Part shown: positions 32,727-44,900 of the stretch, piece after piece
Layout of the letters: every line of letters starts with the position of its first letter
Position numbering within the stretch: the stretch's first letter is position 1
NCBI RefSeq assembly: GCF_001619985.1
Contig: NW_017264202.1
Coordinates: 248,001-312,000 of the forward strand
DNA: 64,000 nucleotides
Direction of reading: 5' to 3'
Origin: Xylona heveae TC161
Taxonomy: Eukaryota; Ascomycota; Xylonomycetes; Xylonales; Xylonaceae
The notes under the pieces: model-generated
Told to the model about the DNA's origin: nothing
The model's database searches: none
Seen by the model: only the letters and a program-made list of their open reading frames with translations
Position numbers and translations under genes: made by a program

Positions 32727-34509
32727 ATGGATTTTCTCTCTTCGAGTTGCTCTCCTGTGTCGGTGTATCATGAGATACACGCGATCTATATTCGAGATGC
32801 CGGTGGCCAATCGCTGAAGGTCCTTCGAGGAAGACAGGAGCCAGTTGAGAGAGTATTGGCCTTTATCTTCCGCAATCATCCATGGTCGTCCAGCAGCGTC
32901 AGCCTCGCGACGAAGAGGCCCAAGCTAGACCCTTGCTCGCGCGACTTCTCCAGTGATGATCAGTGGGTCAAGGATTGCATTGCGCAATCATGCAACACAA
33001 ACGGCGAGGCATTGACTGCAGTTTCAGGATTTACTTTAAGGCTGCAAGAGGTCCCTCGATTCTCAGATGGAATTATTTTCGGTCTTCTCAGTGTGTTCCC
33101 ACAAGAGTCAGGCATCAGTCCGCGATTTCGGCAGTGGTTCACCTCTTTGGTCGTCAACGGAGCAAGGATCCCAATTCACGATTTACGGTTTCAAGAAAAT
33201 ATTGACACAAATGCAAGATATCTCAGTTCAATTATCTGTGGAATTTTCGATCAAAGCCTCAGAAACATTTCTCGCGACGACCAATGGGAATGTGGAGGAC
33301 GTGCGTTGTTCGAGGATCTAGCCTATCGATTTATTTCCCGAGGAGCAACAGTCGAATTTTGCTTGCCAGCCTTTCCCTGCAAATCTTCAAATACTGACAA
33401 GGTTACCGGATATCTACCTGACAAGGGAGAGGAGATTGCTCTCAAAAACTTAATCTCGTTCCTCCGCAGCGTTCGGAAAATATATGAGCCGGGCGCGAAA
33501 CTTTGGGTCATCAGTGACGGGCATGTGTTCAGCGATTGCAGTGAGTTTCTCATGCTTTACCAAGCCAACTTTCAGGACATCGCACTGTCTAGAAGGATAT
33601 ATAGCTAATAATACATTCTTAGTCGGCGTGGATGATATTATCGTAGACAAGTACAACGAAGTTCTAAAGTCCCTTTGCGCAAATATTCTCGAAAATGAAG
33701 ACGCACTCTTCAAAGATTGCATACAATTCTGTTCACTAAAGGAGTTGCTGTTCCGAGACGAACTTCGTGATAGTCAATTTGACCGAAGTGTTCTTTCAGA
33801 TATTACTGTGTCTCATTTCCTGGGGACAACATTATCCCCCGACTCAGAATTATGTCGAAAAATTCTACTCGCAGGATGCCAGGTCGACAGCAACGAGTTG
33901 CGTGCGGCGATTGAAGATCAGGATCCAGCGAGACTAGCACTCTATCGAGGTTTTTCCAAATTTATGCTGGAAGATTTGTCTCTGCATTCCGCAAGCGAGA
34001 CACTGAGCAAAAGTCAAAGGAAGAAAATGAGCTCCAAAATTGCTTTTGAGATGATCAAGGTGCGCGGCTTGTCACCATTTCCGGATCTATTTACTTACTT
34101 CCTTAGCGCAACCATGCATATTCAAATCTTGTCGAGCTCTTGTTCCCCCAACACATTCGACTATCGATACACGCGTAAGTGATATCTCGCTTGGTAAGTG
34201 GTTCAAATCGGCTTACAAAATAGACATGACAACCGCGGACCCAAATTCGGAATTCGACTGCTAGGAAAGAATGCCGCCAAACTGGAAAGATTTGACGGGA
34301 AATTTCTCTCGTCAACCAGCGACGATCTACTCCACATACCTACACCATGGCATAACTGCGTGTTTCAGATTGAAGGCGGATCAACATATTATATTGCAAA
34401 GTCGCGAGTCATACGAGAGATTATGAGGACCGGGCAATACAAAGGCGTCTGGACCGAGAGTCAGAATGGACAAGGGTATTTTTACCTTGCACCTTGCGAG
34501 CATTTGTAA
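32727..34509 (+). CDS. DIT1: DIT1-like isocyanide synthase (pyoverdine/dityrosine biosynthesis family)
   Basis: Family members act on tyrosine or tryptophan: yeast Dit1 makes the formyl-tyrosine-type precursor of spore-wall dityrosine, and bacterial PvcA/IsnA and fungal relatives make isocyanides. Four exons: 32727-33540, 33623-34059, 34107-34174, 34224-34509 (534 aa, against 536 in yeast Dit1). Introns are 82, 47 and 49 bp. Conserved blocks: FCLPAFPCKSSNTDKVTG, GEEIALKNL, PGAKLWVISDGHVFSD joined by splicing to IGVDD, RNHAYSNLVELLFPQHIRLS in the 68-nt third exon, and HDNRGPKFGIRLL at the fourth. The SISDG-type signature and the catalytic-region HDN...PKFGIRL are intact. Start chosen as the first ATG of the open frame. 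With the P450 and MFS genes it forms a complete synthesis/coupling/export set. Confidence 0.9.
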
Positions 34510-35883
34510 GCGGGTCTACGAAACAAAATGCAATATTTTTGGATACTTTATGCAATAAAGGCATTAAATTACTTAGATTTTTTGGTCTTGAAATACCTAT
34601 ACAGTATATTTGTGCATCTAAATGCAATTCAAAGCGACATTTGTAATGCCAATCTGCTTACGTGAACTCCTCCACCTCTATTCGGGCTGGCCTTAACTGA
34701 CATTTAGCGGGCCGACCCACCATAGAGGCCGCCATTGTACCTCACGCTAAGCCACTATGGCGCCCCACCGTAAGCAGCTATAATACTCCGTACACTGTTA
34801 AGCTCAACTGACTTGCACTAAAACTCGCCAATCGTTGTCCAATCTGGCTACAGTCGGCAAGGAAACTGCCTCAAACCCACGCAATCCTGCTCAATCCACA
34901 TCTTACCCACCGAACAACACATTCAAGTTCCACTACTGCAGATAAGATGCTTACTAAAGCGTCAATAGTGTAGGTGCAGTAATCAAGTGTGTTACAGGCG
35001 AGCTAACTCTATATGCCATGGACTTGCGTGCCGCAGAGCCTCATGCAACACCACTTCCAATCCTCCCGCATGATATAAAGGCGGATATTAGATCCGCTTT
35101 CTTCGCCAGTGCAAATTCTCCCTGCGCCCTTGTTTCTCGAGATCCAATAGATCTAAATATTTTACACCATACTATACGCCATATGTTTTGTAAGCAATGA
35201 ACAGCGAATTGCGATAATAAGCAGAGTCACGTGCCGCCCTCTCAACCCCATAAGCTTGAGTCAGAACCTGGCGTGACTGGTGAGAATGACGCTTTCGTCT
35301 TACGTGTAGTTGAAGGTTGGAGCCAAGTTATTACTACAAATACTGCTGATAGCACCGCTGGGTTGTGAGTTGCCAACCATTAAGATATTGAATGGTAATC
35401 GCTTTGCTATTGCTGCTCCAGCTCCGGATACTGCGCAGACATTCTTCTTAGGACAAGCCTACAAGGTGAGATTTGATTGTATTCTTGTTTATTTGTCTTT
35501 GATATTACTTTTTCTTGGGAGAACCTTTGATTTTTGAACATGTTTTTTTTTTCCTGTGCGGTTGTTTTTTGGCATTTGATATGGGATTGTTTTGGTACGC
35601 GCCTTGCTCGGATTATTATGTCTTCCAATTTCTTCCCTTTTGCCGTTTTATCTTCGTATCCGTACCGCATGATTTCTACTGGACATACACTACCGTACAC
35701 GCTCTCCAGCTTACAATCGCTTGAAAAAAAGACACAAAGAACATCAACAGTCTACCTCGATCTGATATTGACTAGTATAGATAGATAAACACGACAGCTC
35801 AGTCCCCTTCTTTCCTGCAAACTCTCCCACACTGTACGAGTCTTACGACGTCTGATACACCCACCCACCCAACGCCTCCAACC
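34510..35883. other. intergenic region with possible gene fragments
   Basis: About 1.4 kb. A coding-like stretch begins at ATG 35018 (RSAFFASANSPCALVSRDPI, DLNILHHTIRHMF) and ends at a GTAAGC donor near 35190. Other coding-like pieces lie at about 35,240-35,330 (LESEPGVTGENDAFVLRVV) and 35,380-35,467 (NGNRFAIAAPAPDTAQTFFL). I could not join them in one frame, so I do not call a gene. The last 150 bp is the promoter of the DJ-1/PfpI gene. Confidence 0.35.
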
Positions 35884-36621
35884 ATGTCGACCACTTCCAC
35901 CCCTTCGGCTTCCGCCACCAAACCAAAGAACTACGCCATGATTCTCTTCCCAGGCTTCCAGCCCCTGGACGTCTTTGGGCCACTTGACGCATTCAACATC
36001 CTCTCCCTCAGCCACACCATGAACCTCTACATGATCGCATCCACCTTGGACCCCGTGTCCACGCAGGCTCGCCACCCGTCCATGAATCCCGCTGGCTCCA
36101 ACTTCTACCAGAGAGTTGTTCCAACACACACCTTTGACAATGCGCCCAGTGATATTGACGTCTTGCTTATTCCCGGCGGCATCGGCACTCGGGCACCAGA
36201 CCTTGGTCCCGTGATTGAGTTTATCCACAATCGGTATCCCAGCTTGCAGTATCTGGTCACGGTGTGTACGGGCGCCGCACTAGCGGTGCGGAGTGGAGTC
36301 CTGCAAGGGAAGAGGGCGACCACGAATAAATTGAATTGGAGCCTCGTTACGTCGCTGAAGCCTGATCCTGGCTATGCGCCCCTATCCAACAGCGGCACCA
36401 GCGGAAGCACAATCACCTGGATCCCCCAGGCGCGCTGGATCCGCGACGGCAATATCTGGACAACAGCAGGCGTGACCGCCGGCATCGACGCCATCTTGGC
36501 ATTTATACAGGACGTATATAGCCCCAAGGACGCGGATCGTGTTGCGACGGAACTCGAGTTTGACTGGCACCAGGACTGGCAGTGGGATCCGTTCGGTGCT
36601 CTGATTGAGCAGGGAAAATAA
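35884..36621 (+). CDS. DJ-1/PfpI family protein
   Basis: Single exon, 245 aa, ATG at 35884. Class I glutamine amidotransferase-like fold: strand YAMILFPGFQPLDVFGPLDA, LLIPGGIGTR, and the nucleophile elbow TVCTGAALAVRSGVL, where the Cys is the predicted catalytic residue. WTTAGVTAGIDAILAFI closes the fold. Members act as glyoxalase III-like deglycases, chaperones, isocyanide hydratases or transcription co-factors. The last is worth noting because an isocyanide synthase gene lies 1.4 kb upstream, and isonitrile hydratase (InhA-type) belongs to this superfamily; the link is inference. Downstream sequence is a poly-T tract with a short N gap. Confidence 0.88.
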   Translation: MSTTSTPSASATKPKNYAMILFPGFQPLDVFGPLDAFNILSLSHTMNLYMIASTLDPVSTQARHPSMNPAGSNFYQRVVPTHTFDNAPSDIDVLLIPGGIGTRAPDLGPVIEFIHNRYPSLQYLVTVCTGAALAVRSGVLQGKRATTNKLNWSLVTSLKPDPGYAPLSNSGTSGSTITWIPQARWIRDGNIWTTAGVTAGIDAILAFIQDVYSPKDADRVATELEFDWHQDWQWDPFGALIEQGK

Positions 36622-36649
36622 TCGTATTAGTCTTTTTTTTTTTTTTTTT

Positions 36650-36659
36650 NNNNNNNNNN
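36650..36659. other. assembly gap (10 N) in a poly-T tract
   Basis: Ten N flanked by T runs on both sides, just after the DJ-1/PfpI stop codon. Probably an unresolved homopolymer. Confidence 0.98.
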
Positions 36660-37741
36660 TTTTTTTTGCTTCGGAAAATCCCCCACTCTAGATTAATCCT
36701 GTAATCAATGTATTTTGAGTTTATTTTGTCATCATTATCATCATTATTATCTCTGTGTTCTGTGTTATCTTTATTACACTCAGCATCTTCAGATTCTAGG
36801 GTGTCCGTCGGTCTAGTCTGGGGTGGTCTTTACCTTAAAGACTAACCTCCAGACCGGTGGAAGCATGTACAAAAGACCGACCCAAGATGGTCGGGTCCTA
36901 CTTTTAAAATTCCGCACTTGGTCTGGGTACACTGCATGAAAGACCAAAGACCACCAGTCTCTACCTCAAACCCAACGGACATCCGACACACAAACAGACC
37001 ACTCAGGGTTTCATTGCCATACAACCAACAAACGGTAAACAGTAAATCAATTTAGTTTATTATTTTATCAATGTACATACTATACACTATATAGCAATTT
37101 CAAGAATCAAGTGTCTCAGGACCTCGGTTCTTAGATAGATATATTATATATATATATATAAACCATAAAGATCAATAGTTGAACAATCATGCTACTGCTA
37201 CAATTAACTTAATCACCCTCCTGGATTCCTGGATTCATCTACAAAATACAAAATACAAGCCACCATTTATAAATCATGAGTCATGACATCATGTTATGGT
37301 AATGCAGCGATGCCATGTAAGTTAGCATTTTAGCCCTCTCTACAGGGTTGCAACTTGACAAGGATGCTAATTGCTGAATTATCAATCGAATGGACTGGAC
37401 CCAGGTCCGGGCAGTAACAACTTACAAGCAGGTTCACCGTTCTTATGAATCAACTGAGCCTCAGCCCTCTGAACGAAAACATAATGAAAAAAAAAAAAAA
37501 AAATCATTGACAAAATAAAAAAGGAAAGACAAGATAAGTTGAAAAAAGTCAGTATCACAAAAGCACGGGAAAATGAGGCACGAGATATTGCTTAAGAAAA
37601 GAAAAATACCTTTTTCAAAACATAAAAAAAAAAGAAAGAAACCAAAACCAAAGATCAAAACGCAACCAAAAAAAAATTAAAAAATAAAAACAAAAACAAC
37701 GATAACAACAACAGCATTAAAAAAAGAAAAGAAAGAAAAGA

Positions 37742-37813
37742 ACAAGACAAAAAGGACAAGACAAAAAGGACAAGACAAAAAGGACAAGACAAAAAGGACA
37801 AGACAAAAAGGAC
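37742..37813 (+). repeat. 14-bp tandem repeat AAAAAGGACAAGAC
   Basis: About five near-perfect tandem copies of a 14-bp purine-rich unit within the A-rich region. Minisatellite-like. Confidence 0.85.
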
Positions 37814-38070
37814 ACAAAAAGAGACACAAAAAGAATCAAGGAAAAAGGACTACGAAAGAACCACAAAAAAATATGAACAAATAAAGAATAAAAAAATTAC
37901 ACAAAAGTGAATATTCAATTTATAGTAATATATCAAGAAAGCATAACTTATAAGAGGGTGAGGAAACAAAGTACACACTCGACTTACTCGAATGGAGAAA
38001 GAAAATATTACACAATGTGCAGAATATTCAATTTGTAGTAAACTAGCCGTATGTAAAGTCAGGTAAGGTA

Positions 38071-38155
38071 AGTACCTAGGTAGGTAAGTGTACAATAATA
38101 TGTACCTTAGATATGTAGGTATGTAGGTATGTAAGCCAGGTAAGGTAGGTAGATA
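38071..38155 (+). repeat. GTAGGTA/GTATGTA short-period repeat
   Basis: Degenerate 4-8 bp repeats such as GTAGGTATGTAGGTATGTA and GGTAAGGTAGGTAG. Microsatellite-like, non-coding. Confidence 0.7.
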
Positions 38156-38635
38156 ACATGGGACTACTTGGAGATATGTGAATGGGTTTAGTGTTTACGT
38201 TTGGCGGTCCAATAGACAAGAAGACAAAAAGACAAGAAGATAAGAAGCTAAGAAGATAAAAAAGAAAAAGGAAAATGCGCCAAACCGTATGCTCCAGGCC
38301 AGATGTGAGAAGAAGGTCCAAAACGGAAGAAGGGAAAGTGAGACGAAGAAAAGGAGGCGAGAAAAAGAGAAACGGACAAAAGAAATTCAGAAAAAAGGAA
38401 AAAAAAGAAAAAAAGGGAACCGGAAAAAAAGGAAGAAAGGAAAAAAAGCGAACAAGGTAACCTTGGTATACAACAGAAATATGGTACAACACCAGTATTC
38501 AACGCCAAATAATAAGTGCCCATGTACCTCGCCTCCTTGCGAGCTTTATAAGCAGGGAGTAGCGGAGAAACGCGGAATAACGGAGAGATGAACTAAGAGA
38601 AAGAAACAAGAGACGCCCTATCCTGACTCTCATAG

Positions 38636-40726
38636 CTAAAATGCTGGCCAGCGATTCTGCAGACCTTCAGCCCATCGCCCATACAGGACTTCTGCGAGCT
38701 GCTTGGTATGTTCCATGCCCGGTACAGAATCTGCAGGAAATGTCGACTGGCTATCTGTCCAGGGATCGGAGTCAGAGACTTGAGAATTTTGCCGCCGTCT
38801 TGCATTTTTCAAGTGCGGATTATTCTGCGCCAAGACGAGCTTTGGCTTCTGAGGTGTAGGAGGAGCAGCAGGTATTAAAGATGCCGAGAGTCTAGGGTCA
38901 CTGAATCCCATAATTAGCATTGAACGGAAAAGACAATCCAAGGAGAAATGAAATACCTCTGAATCTTCTCCATCATCAGCTTCAGCAACTGATATTCTCC
39001 CTCTGGATCTAGCGCATCCATGGCGCTCCAAGCGTCGGCCGCACGTGACAATGCATCACGCCTTGCAGTGTCTGATGTCTGCGCATGCATCTCTTGGAAA
39101 GCAGGATCAATGGCTTTCGAAAATGCTCTCCGACCGAGTAAACCCTCCTTCGTAACGCTCTCTACCAAAGGCGGGCGGTTCTCATCAGTGCCCAAGACGG
39201 ATCCGTCTGGAGATATATTAGGTGAATTATCGGACACTCGCTTGAATTGGCGAATGGTAGACCCGCTGTTGCCAAAATTTATTGCCGGAACCAGAGGCTG
39301 TTTCTGTTGACTAGACCGGCGTGATGGCGATGGTGACATTATTTGAACGTTTGATGATTTTCGCCGTCCCTTGTCTCGGCGTGCTGTGGAAGGTGGTGAC
39401 GGTGTTGGAGCAGCATTGAGGTCCAGTCGGCTTAGCGCTCGATCTGGAGTATCTTGCGAATTATCCGATATCAAAGATAACTGCCTCCGTCGCTGCGTTT
39501 GCTTCAATGGACTTATCGTAGGTGCCTTGACTGTATCAAACACCCACTCATCGTCGTCCTCATCATGCGCTCCCTTTGGAGCTAACGTGGCCCTGCGAAA
39601 CATTAGCACATGCACCCCTCAGTCCCTTCCGACGACAAATTTGACTGACATATTCTCTTCGTAAAACTTTGGATGAGGCGTCCTGCCTCTGGCACTTTCC
39701 CATTCTTGTCGCCGGACAATCAGCTCCTGCAGTGCCTCCACCTTGCCAGCATTGCGAATAAACCGATGGCGCAAAAGATCCTTGGCAGTCGGCCTTCGAT
39801 CCGGATCTTTTACTAAACAAGAAGCGATAAAGTCCTTGAAATCTCGACTATAGTTATTTCCTTGTAGTCTTGGAGCCGGTGCCTTTGGAATCAAGAAGAG
39901 GACCTTCATTGGGTGGGTGCCTGCGTTGGGAGGCTCGCCGTTAATCAATTCCATTGCCGTTATTCCCAGCGACCAAATATCCGCCTTGAAGTCATAGCCC
40001 GCCTGCTGAATAACCTCTGGTGCCATCCAAAATGGTGTGCCAACAAAAGTGTTTCGCTGCGACTTGATATTCGTGAGTTGCGCGGCGACGCCAAAATCGG
40101 CCAGCTTGACCTTCCCTGATTGTGCGAGTAAAATGTTGGCGGCCTTGATGTCTCTGTGTATCTTGCCTTCCTTGTGAAGATAGTCCAATCCCAGTAATAA
40201 TTCGCGACAGATGATTGCAATGTGTCCTTCATTAAACGGTCCCGGTTTCAGCTGCAATTGTCAGCACGGCAAACACAAAAAACCAATTCGCCATTATTGT
40301 TGGGGGCGTACCAAATCCAAGCATGAACCCCCACCTAGATATTCCATTACAATCCATAGCTTATGTCCACGTAGAAAACAAGTCTTGTATTGCGTGACGA
40401 ACGGGCTTGCGCATGTACTCAGGACAGATATTTCCTGCTGAATCTCCTGTATGTCGTCTTCGCTCGATTCGAGGTCAATCTATCCCAGTTAGCTTCACTT
40501 GCCATCCTCTCTTCTTTCCCAATGGCAATCGCACATGTTTAATTGCGACCATTTCCCCAGTCGCCTTGTCTATTGCTTTGTACACAACTCCAAAACTTCC
40601 ACCTAATTCGCATCATCAGTATTTACTCCAGTGTGCCAATGACTTTCCTATAGTGTCTTCCAATCACTCACTTCCAAGCTCCTCCAACATCTGATAATGA
40701 TTTGCCAAGGCTCCTTCGTCCGCCAT
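38636..40726 (-). CDS. Ste20/germinal-centre-type serine/threonine kinase, Sid1/SepL-like
   Basis: Probably the kinase of the septation initiation network (Sid1; SepL in Aspergillus). Proposed exons: 40726-40672, 40602-40535, 40479-40312, 40251-39668, 39592-38957, 38900-38636 (591 aa). Kinase motifs: Gly loop split by intron 1 and restored as [12 protein letters not shown], Lys in [41 protein letters not shown]. The C-terminal part has [13 protein letters not shown], a Ser/Pro/Arg-rich linker, [15 protein letters not shown] (joined across the last intron), and a terminal helix with [19 protein letters not shown], as in fungal Sid1 proteins. The exon 4/5 junction is uncertain: the only GT donor that keeps frame with the good acceptor at 39593 is a weak GTTTTA at 39667, which would drop a conserved-looking FYEENM. 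Confidence 0.85.
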
Positions 40727-41963
40727 TTTTTCAAGCTCAAAGACCGCACCACTCGTAATTCTCAATTCGGTTCCAGCATGGAACGAGGCCCGGATGTTCT
40801 GATCACTGCGCCAGAACGAAGGTCCAAAGTGCACACAAAAAAGAGGAGAGGGTGAGAAGCACGCAGGATCAAGAGCGAAGTAAGAAGGGCCAAGATGTGG
40901 CACGCACTCCTTAGCGAAAAGAAGGACGACGAGGGACAAAATCGGTCGTTGGGCTGAAGTTTGGAGTCCGGAGTTGCCCAGGGCGTTGTTCGGTAAGCGG
41001 AGCAACTAAAAGGGAAGGCACGATTAGCTTCCCACAACATATTACCCGATCGGGGAACACCCCGGCAACCGGCAATTGGGTCCCCGTTTCGCTTGCTCGA
41101 GTCCGATTGGACGAAGTGGGCCATGAGAAACCCCTTAATTCTGCATCTTCCCCCGCAATTCCTCGTCGCCATGCAATTGTGAACTCTACCTTGTCCCTAA
41201 CCCTTATGCAGGGAAATATGCCCGCCCAGGCGCCCCATGCGCATACCAGTCCTCGAACGCATCATCTCGTACGTTTAGAATTTTTTTTTTTTCCCTTTGT
41301 CTGCCTTTCAGTAATTTCCCTTTGGTATGTAGAACCTCATGTGAGCACATTAAGCATCACCGTGCTAGGTTTATTTTGGACAATTAAGAACCTAGACGTA
41401 GCCACATTGGGGATTCTCAGAGATTTTTAGTTAGCTTGGTTATTTACTACACGCTGAGCTCCGCCAAAGGCGCGAATAAATGATCGAACCCAGGATCCAG
41501 GATTATGAGGATCCACTTTTGTGATTCAGTTGACCTAAATGAGAGAGCGAAATAGCATTTCGCGTGCTTCACTCTGCTCGGGAAGCAGGGACGAGGGGTT
41601 TAATATGAGATGAAGCCCCTTTAAATGCCCAAGGACAGGGGTTCATCCACATGGCTTCGGGCACTAAGCTCGTCTTCTCACCCGTATTGATGGTTCAGTA
41701 AAAACCCAGATCCACCTCAGTCCTCTAAGCCAGCGATGCTTTTTCCCTTTAAGAGATGTGCACAAACAATGGCCATGATCAACTGAGGATTCACGAACAA
41801 ACAAACACGAAAAGGGGCAAACTTGATTCCACGTGGGCTGCAATTAGAGTAATATAGAAATATATGTTTCATATGAGCTAGGGTGTGTTGAATCCAAAGG
41901 CTTCCAAACTTCTAAAAAAAAAAAAAAAGCAAATTCCCAAAAAAAACTCCGTACTATCATCGT
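40727..41963. other. kinase promoter and 3' region of the FGAM synthase gene
   Basis: About 1.2 kb. Contains T and A tracts (41,281 and 41,915) but no convincing coding sequence or RNA gene. Confidence 0.5.
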
Positions 41964-44900
41964 TTAACCGACCCATCTCCGGGCGCTCTTGAACATGCGC
42001 ACCCACGGGCCGAATTGGTCCCACTCTTCCATCCTCTCCTTGGGTACCCAGCTGCCCACCTCCTTGAGAATGGTACGCTCCGGGTGAGGCATCATAGCCA
42101 GAACCCGACCGTCAGGGGTACGCACACCGGCCACAGCCTCTTGGCTGCCGTTCGGGTTGTACGGATAGCGCTGAGTAGGCTGCAACCGATTGTCGACGTA
42201 GCGCAGCCCAACCAATCCGCGCTGAAGAAGAGTAGTAGGCTCGACCTCAGGCGGAAAGACTGCTCGACCTTCTCCGTGGGCGACCGCAATTGGAAGGGTT
42301 GAACGGCCCATACCGTGCAGGAAGACAGAGGGGGTAGCAGTGGGCGGTTCAAGTACCTCAACCATGGAAACACGTCCTTCGTACTGCTCGCTGGCATTGC
42401 GCTCAAACGTGGGCCATGATTCGGCACCAGGGATTATCGATTTGAGTCGGGAAAGGAATTGGCATCCGTTGCATACTCCAAGCGCAAAGGTATCGGGTCG
42501 CTCAAAGAAGTTCTTGAACTCTTCGCGGGTGTTGGAGTGCAAGAGAACGCTCTTCGCCCATCCCTGACCGGCTCCAAGAACATCACCGTAAGAGAAGCCA
42601 CCGCAAGCCGCAATACCCTTGAAGGTGGATAACGAGACAGCACCGGATATGATATCGGTCATGTGAACATCAATCGCAGCGAACCCAGCGACATTGAAAG
42701 CAAACGCCATTTCGGCTTGGCCGTTCACACCCTGTTCACGCAAGATGGCAACGCGAGGGCGCTGAGTGAATGGAGTCGGGATCGATGTGATCATCGTCGT
42801 CAGAGGGAGGATATTCTCCTTGGGGTTGTAGGTCAAGTTGTATGACAGACCCGGGTCAGAGTCATTTTTGATGTTTTCGTATTCGGCATCAGCACAAGCG
42901 GGATTATCCCGCAGACGCTGCATCTGGTGGGAAGTGAACGCCCACTTTTGCTGGAGGTCCTTGCGAGAAGCTCTGTAAACAATCGGTCCAGCGGTGCCGT
43001 ATCTAATAGTAAGCTCCTGCTTTGTGGCCGGAAGAACTGATCCAATCTTCCGAATGAGACCGTGGGGAGGTCCGCAAGTGGCGAAGCAGCGCTTAAAGTT
43101 GATCTCGTCCTTCTTCCGCACTTGGAAGACAGCACCCAACTCCTCATTGAACAAGGCCTTGACAACGCTGGCAGTCTCCGAACTTGCAGCAATGCCTTCA
43201 ATGTCAATCTCTAGGCCACAGCGACCAGCGAACATCATCTCGGCCAGAGTAGTGAAGAGTCCACCGTCAGAACGGTCGTGGTACGCCAGAACGACACCAG
43301 ATTCGTGCAGCTGCTGGATTGCGTCAAAGTAGTCTTTAAGTGTGTCAATGTCCCGGACATCAGGCGCCTCCTCGCCAATTTGTTTGAATACTTGCGCAAG
43401 GGCAGAGCCTCCAAGAGCTTGGTGTGTCTGGCTGCCAACGAGAGCAAGGTCAACGAAGAGGAGCACGGTCTCGCCAACATCCTCAACCCGTCGAAGAGCA
43501 GGCGTCCAGGTCTGGTCAATATGCGCAACTGGGGCGAAAGCACTGATGACAAGAGACAGAGGAGCAGTGACCTCTTTGTTCTCCTTCGTGGCTTGATCCT
43601 TCCATTTCATCTTCATGGACATGGAGTCCTTGCCTACGGGGATACTGATTCCAAGCTTGGGGCAGAGCTCCATACCAATGGCCTCAACTGCCTCGTACAG
43701 GGCAGCGCCCTCGCCAGGGTGGCTGCTGGCAGACATCCAGTTAGCCGAGAGTCGGATACGCTCCAGACCATTGAGGGTGTCGGCGGCAGCAAGGTTCATC
43801 AGCGATTCAGCGACTGCCATACGGGCGGATGCGGCGCCAGAAATTAAGGCAAGAGTGGGCCGCTCTCCAATAGACATCGCTTCACCTGTCTTGGTGCCGG
43901 GGAGGAGCGATGTCGCAGTCACGGAGACATCGGCCACAGGAACTTGCCAAGGCCCGACCATTTGGTCACGAGTGGTCAATCCACCGACAGTACGGTCACC
44001 AATAGTGATCAAGAAGGACTTGGAGCCAACGGATGGTAACTTGAGAACACGAGAAACGGCTTCATTCAAAAGACCATCAGTGGGCGTTTGGGGAAGATAG
44101 GTCGTTAGGCTGCTGTCGAACACGGGCAAAGAAAGTTTACGCGAGTCGACAACGCGGGAAAGCTTAGGTGTCTTTCCGAAGAGAATGCTCATAGGGAGGT
44201 CGATAGGCCTAGGGTACTCTTGCGAGTCCCGGTCCATCAAGATAAGTCTCTTCTCGCCCTCCTTTCCGCCCGTGGCTCTACCAACGACAGAGAATCCACA
44301 ACGCTCACGGTTAGCAATGTTCTTGAACATCTGCAAACCCAGTTCATCGACAGCTAAGACGTAACGCTCTTGCGCCTCGCAGCACCAGATCTGCAGAGGG
44401 CTCATACTCTTGTCGGCGCTGTCAACCTCCCTCAGCTCAAAGGTAGCACCAAGGTTGGCATCATGAACGAGCTCCGGCAGAGCATTTGAAAGCCCACCAG
44501 CGCCTACATCATGAATGAGATTGATGGGGTTCTTGTCCCCTTGAGCAACGCAGGCGTTAATCACTTCCTGCGCTCTGCGTTGGACTTCGGCGTTTCCTCT
44601 TTGGACACTAGCAAAATCCAACTCGACAGAGCCCTCACCGGAGGTGATACTGGAGGCAGCACCGCCACCCAGACCAATCAGCATAGCAGGTCCACCAAGG
44701 ACGATCAAGTGGTCTCCGGGGCTAACGAGTTCGCCGTCCTTGAGAGCGTGTTGAGGACGCACAGTTCCTACACCTCCAGCAATCATGATTGGTTTGTGGT
44801 AACCTCTGATCTCCTTTTGACCATTGCCAATTGGAAGCTCGGTGAGGAGAGTTCGGAAATAGCCTGATGTGCATGGACGTCCAAATTCGTTGTTGAAAGC

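Larger units (their letters stand above)
36660..38635. other. gene-free, simple-sequence-rich region
   Basis: About 2 kb between the 3' ends of the DJ-1/PfpI gene and the kinase gene. From 37,480 to 38,460 the plus strand is extremely purine-rich with many A tracts, a 14-bp tandem repeat, and GTAGGTATGTAG-type repeats. A block around 37,897-37,930 recurs at 38,007-38,042 (ATTACACAA then AATATTCAATTT-TAGTAA). No gene supported. Confidence 0.6.
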
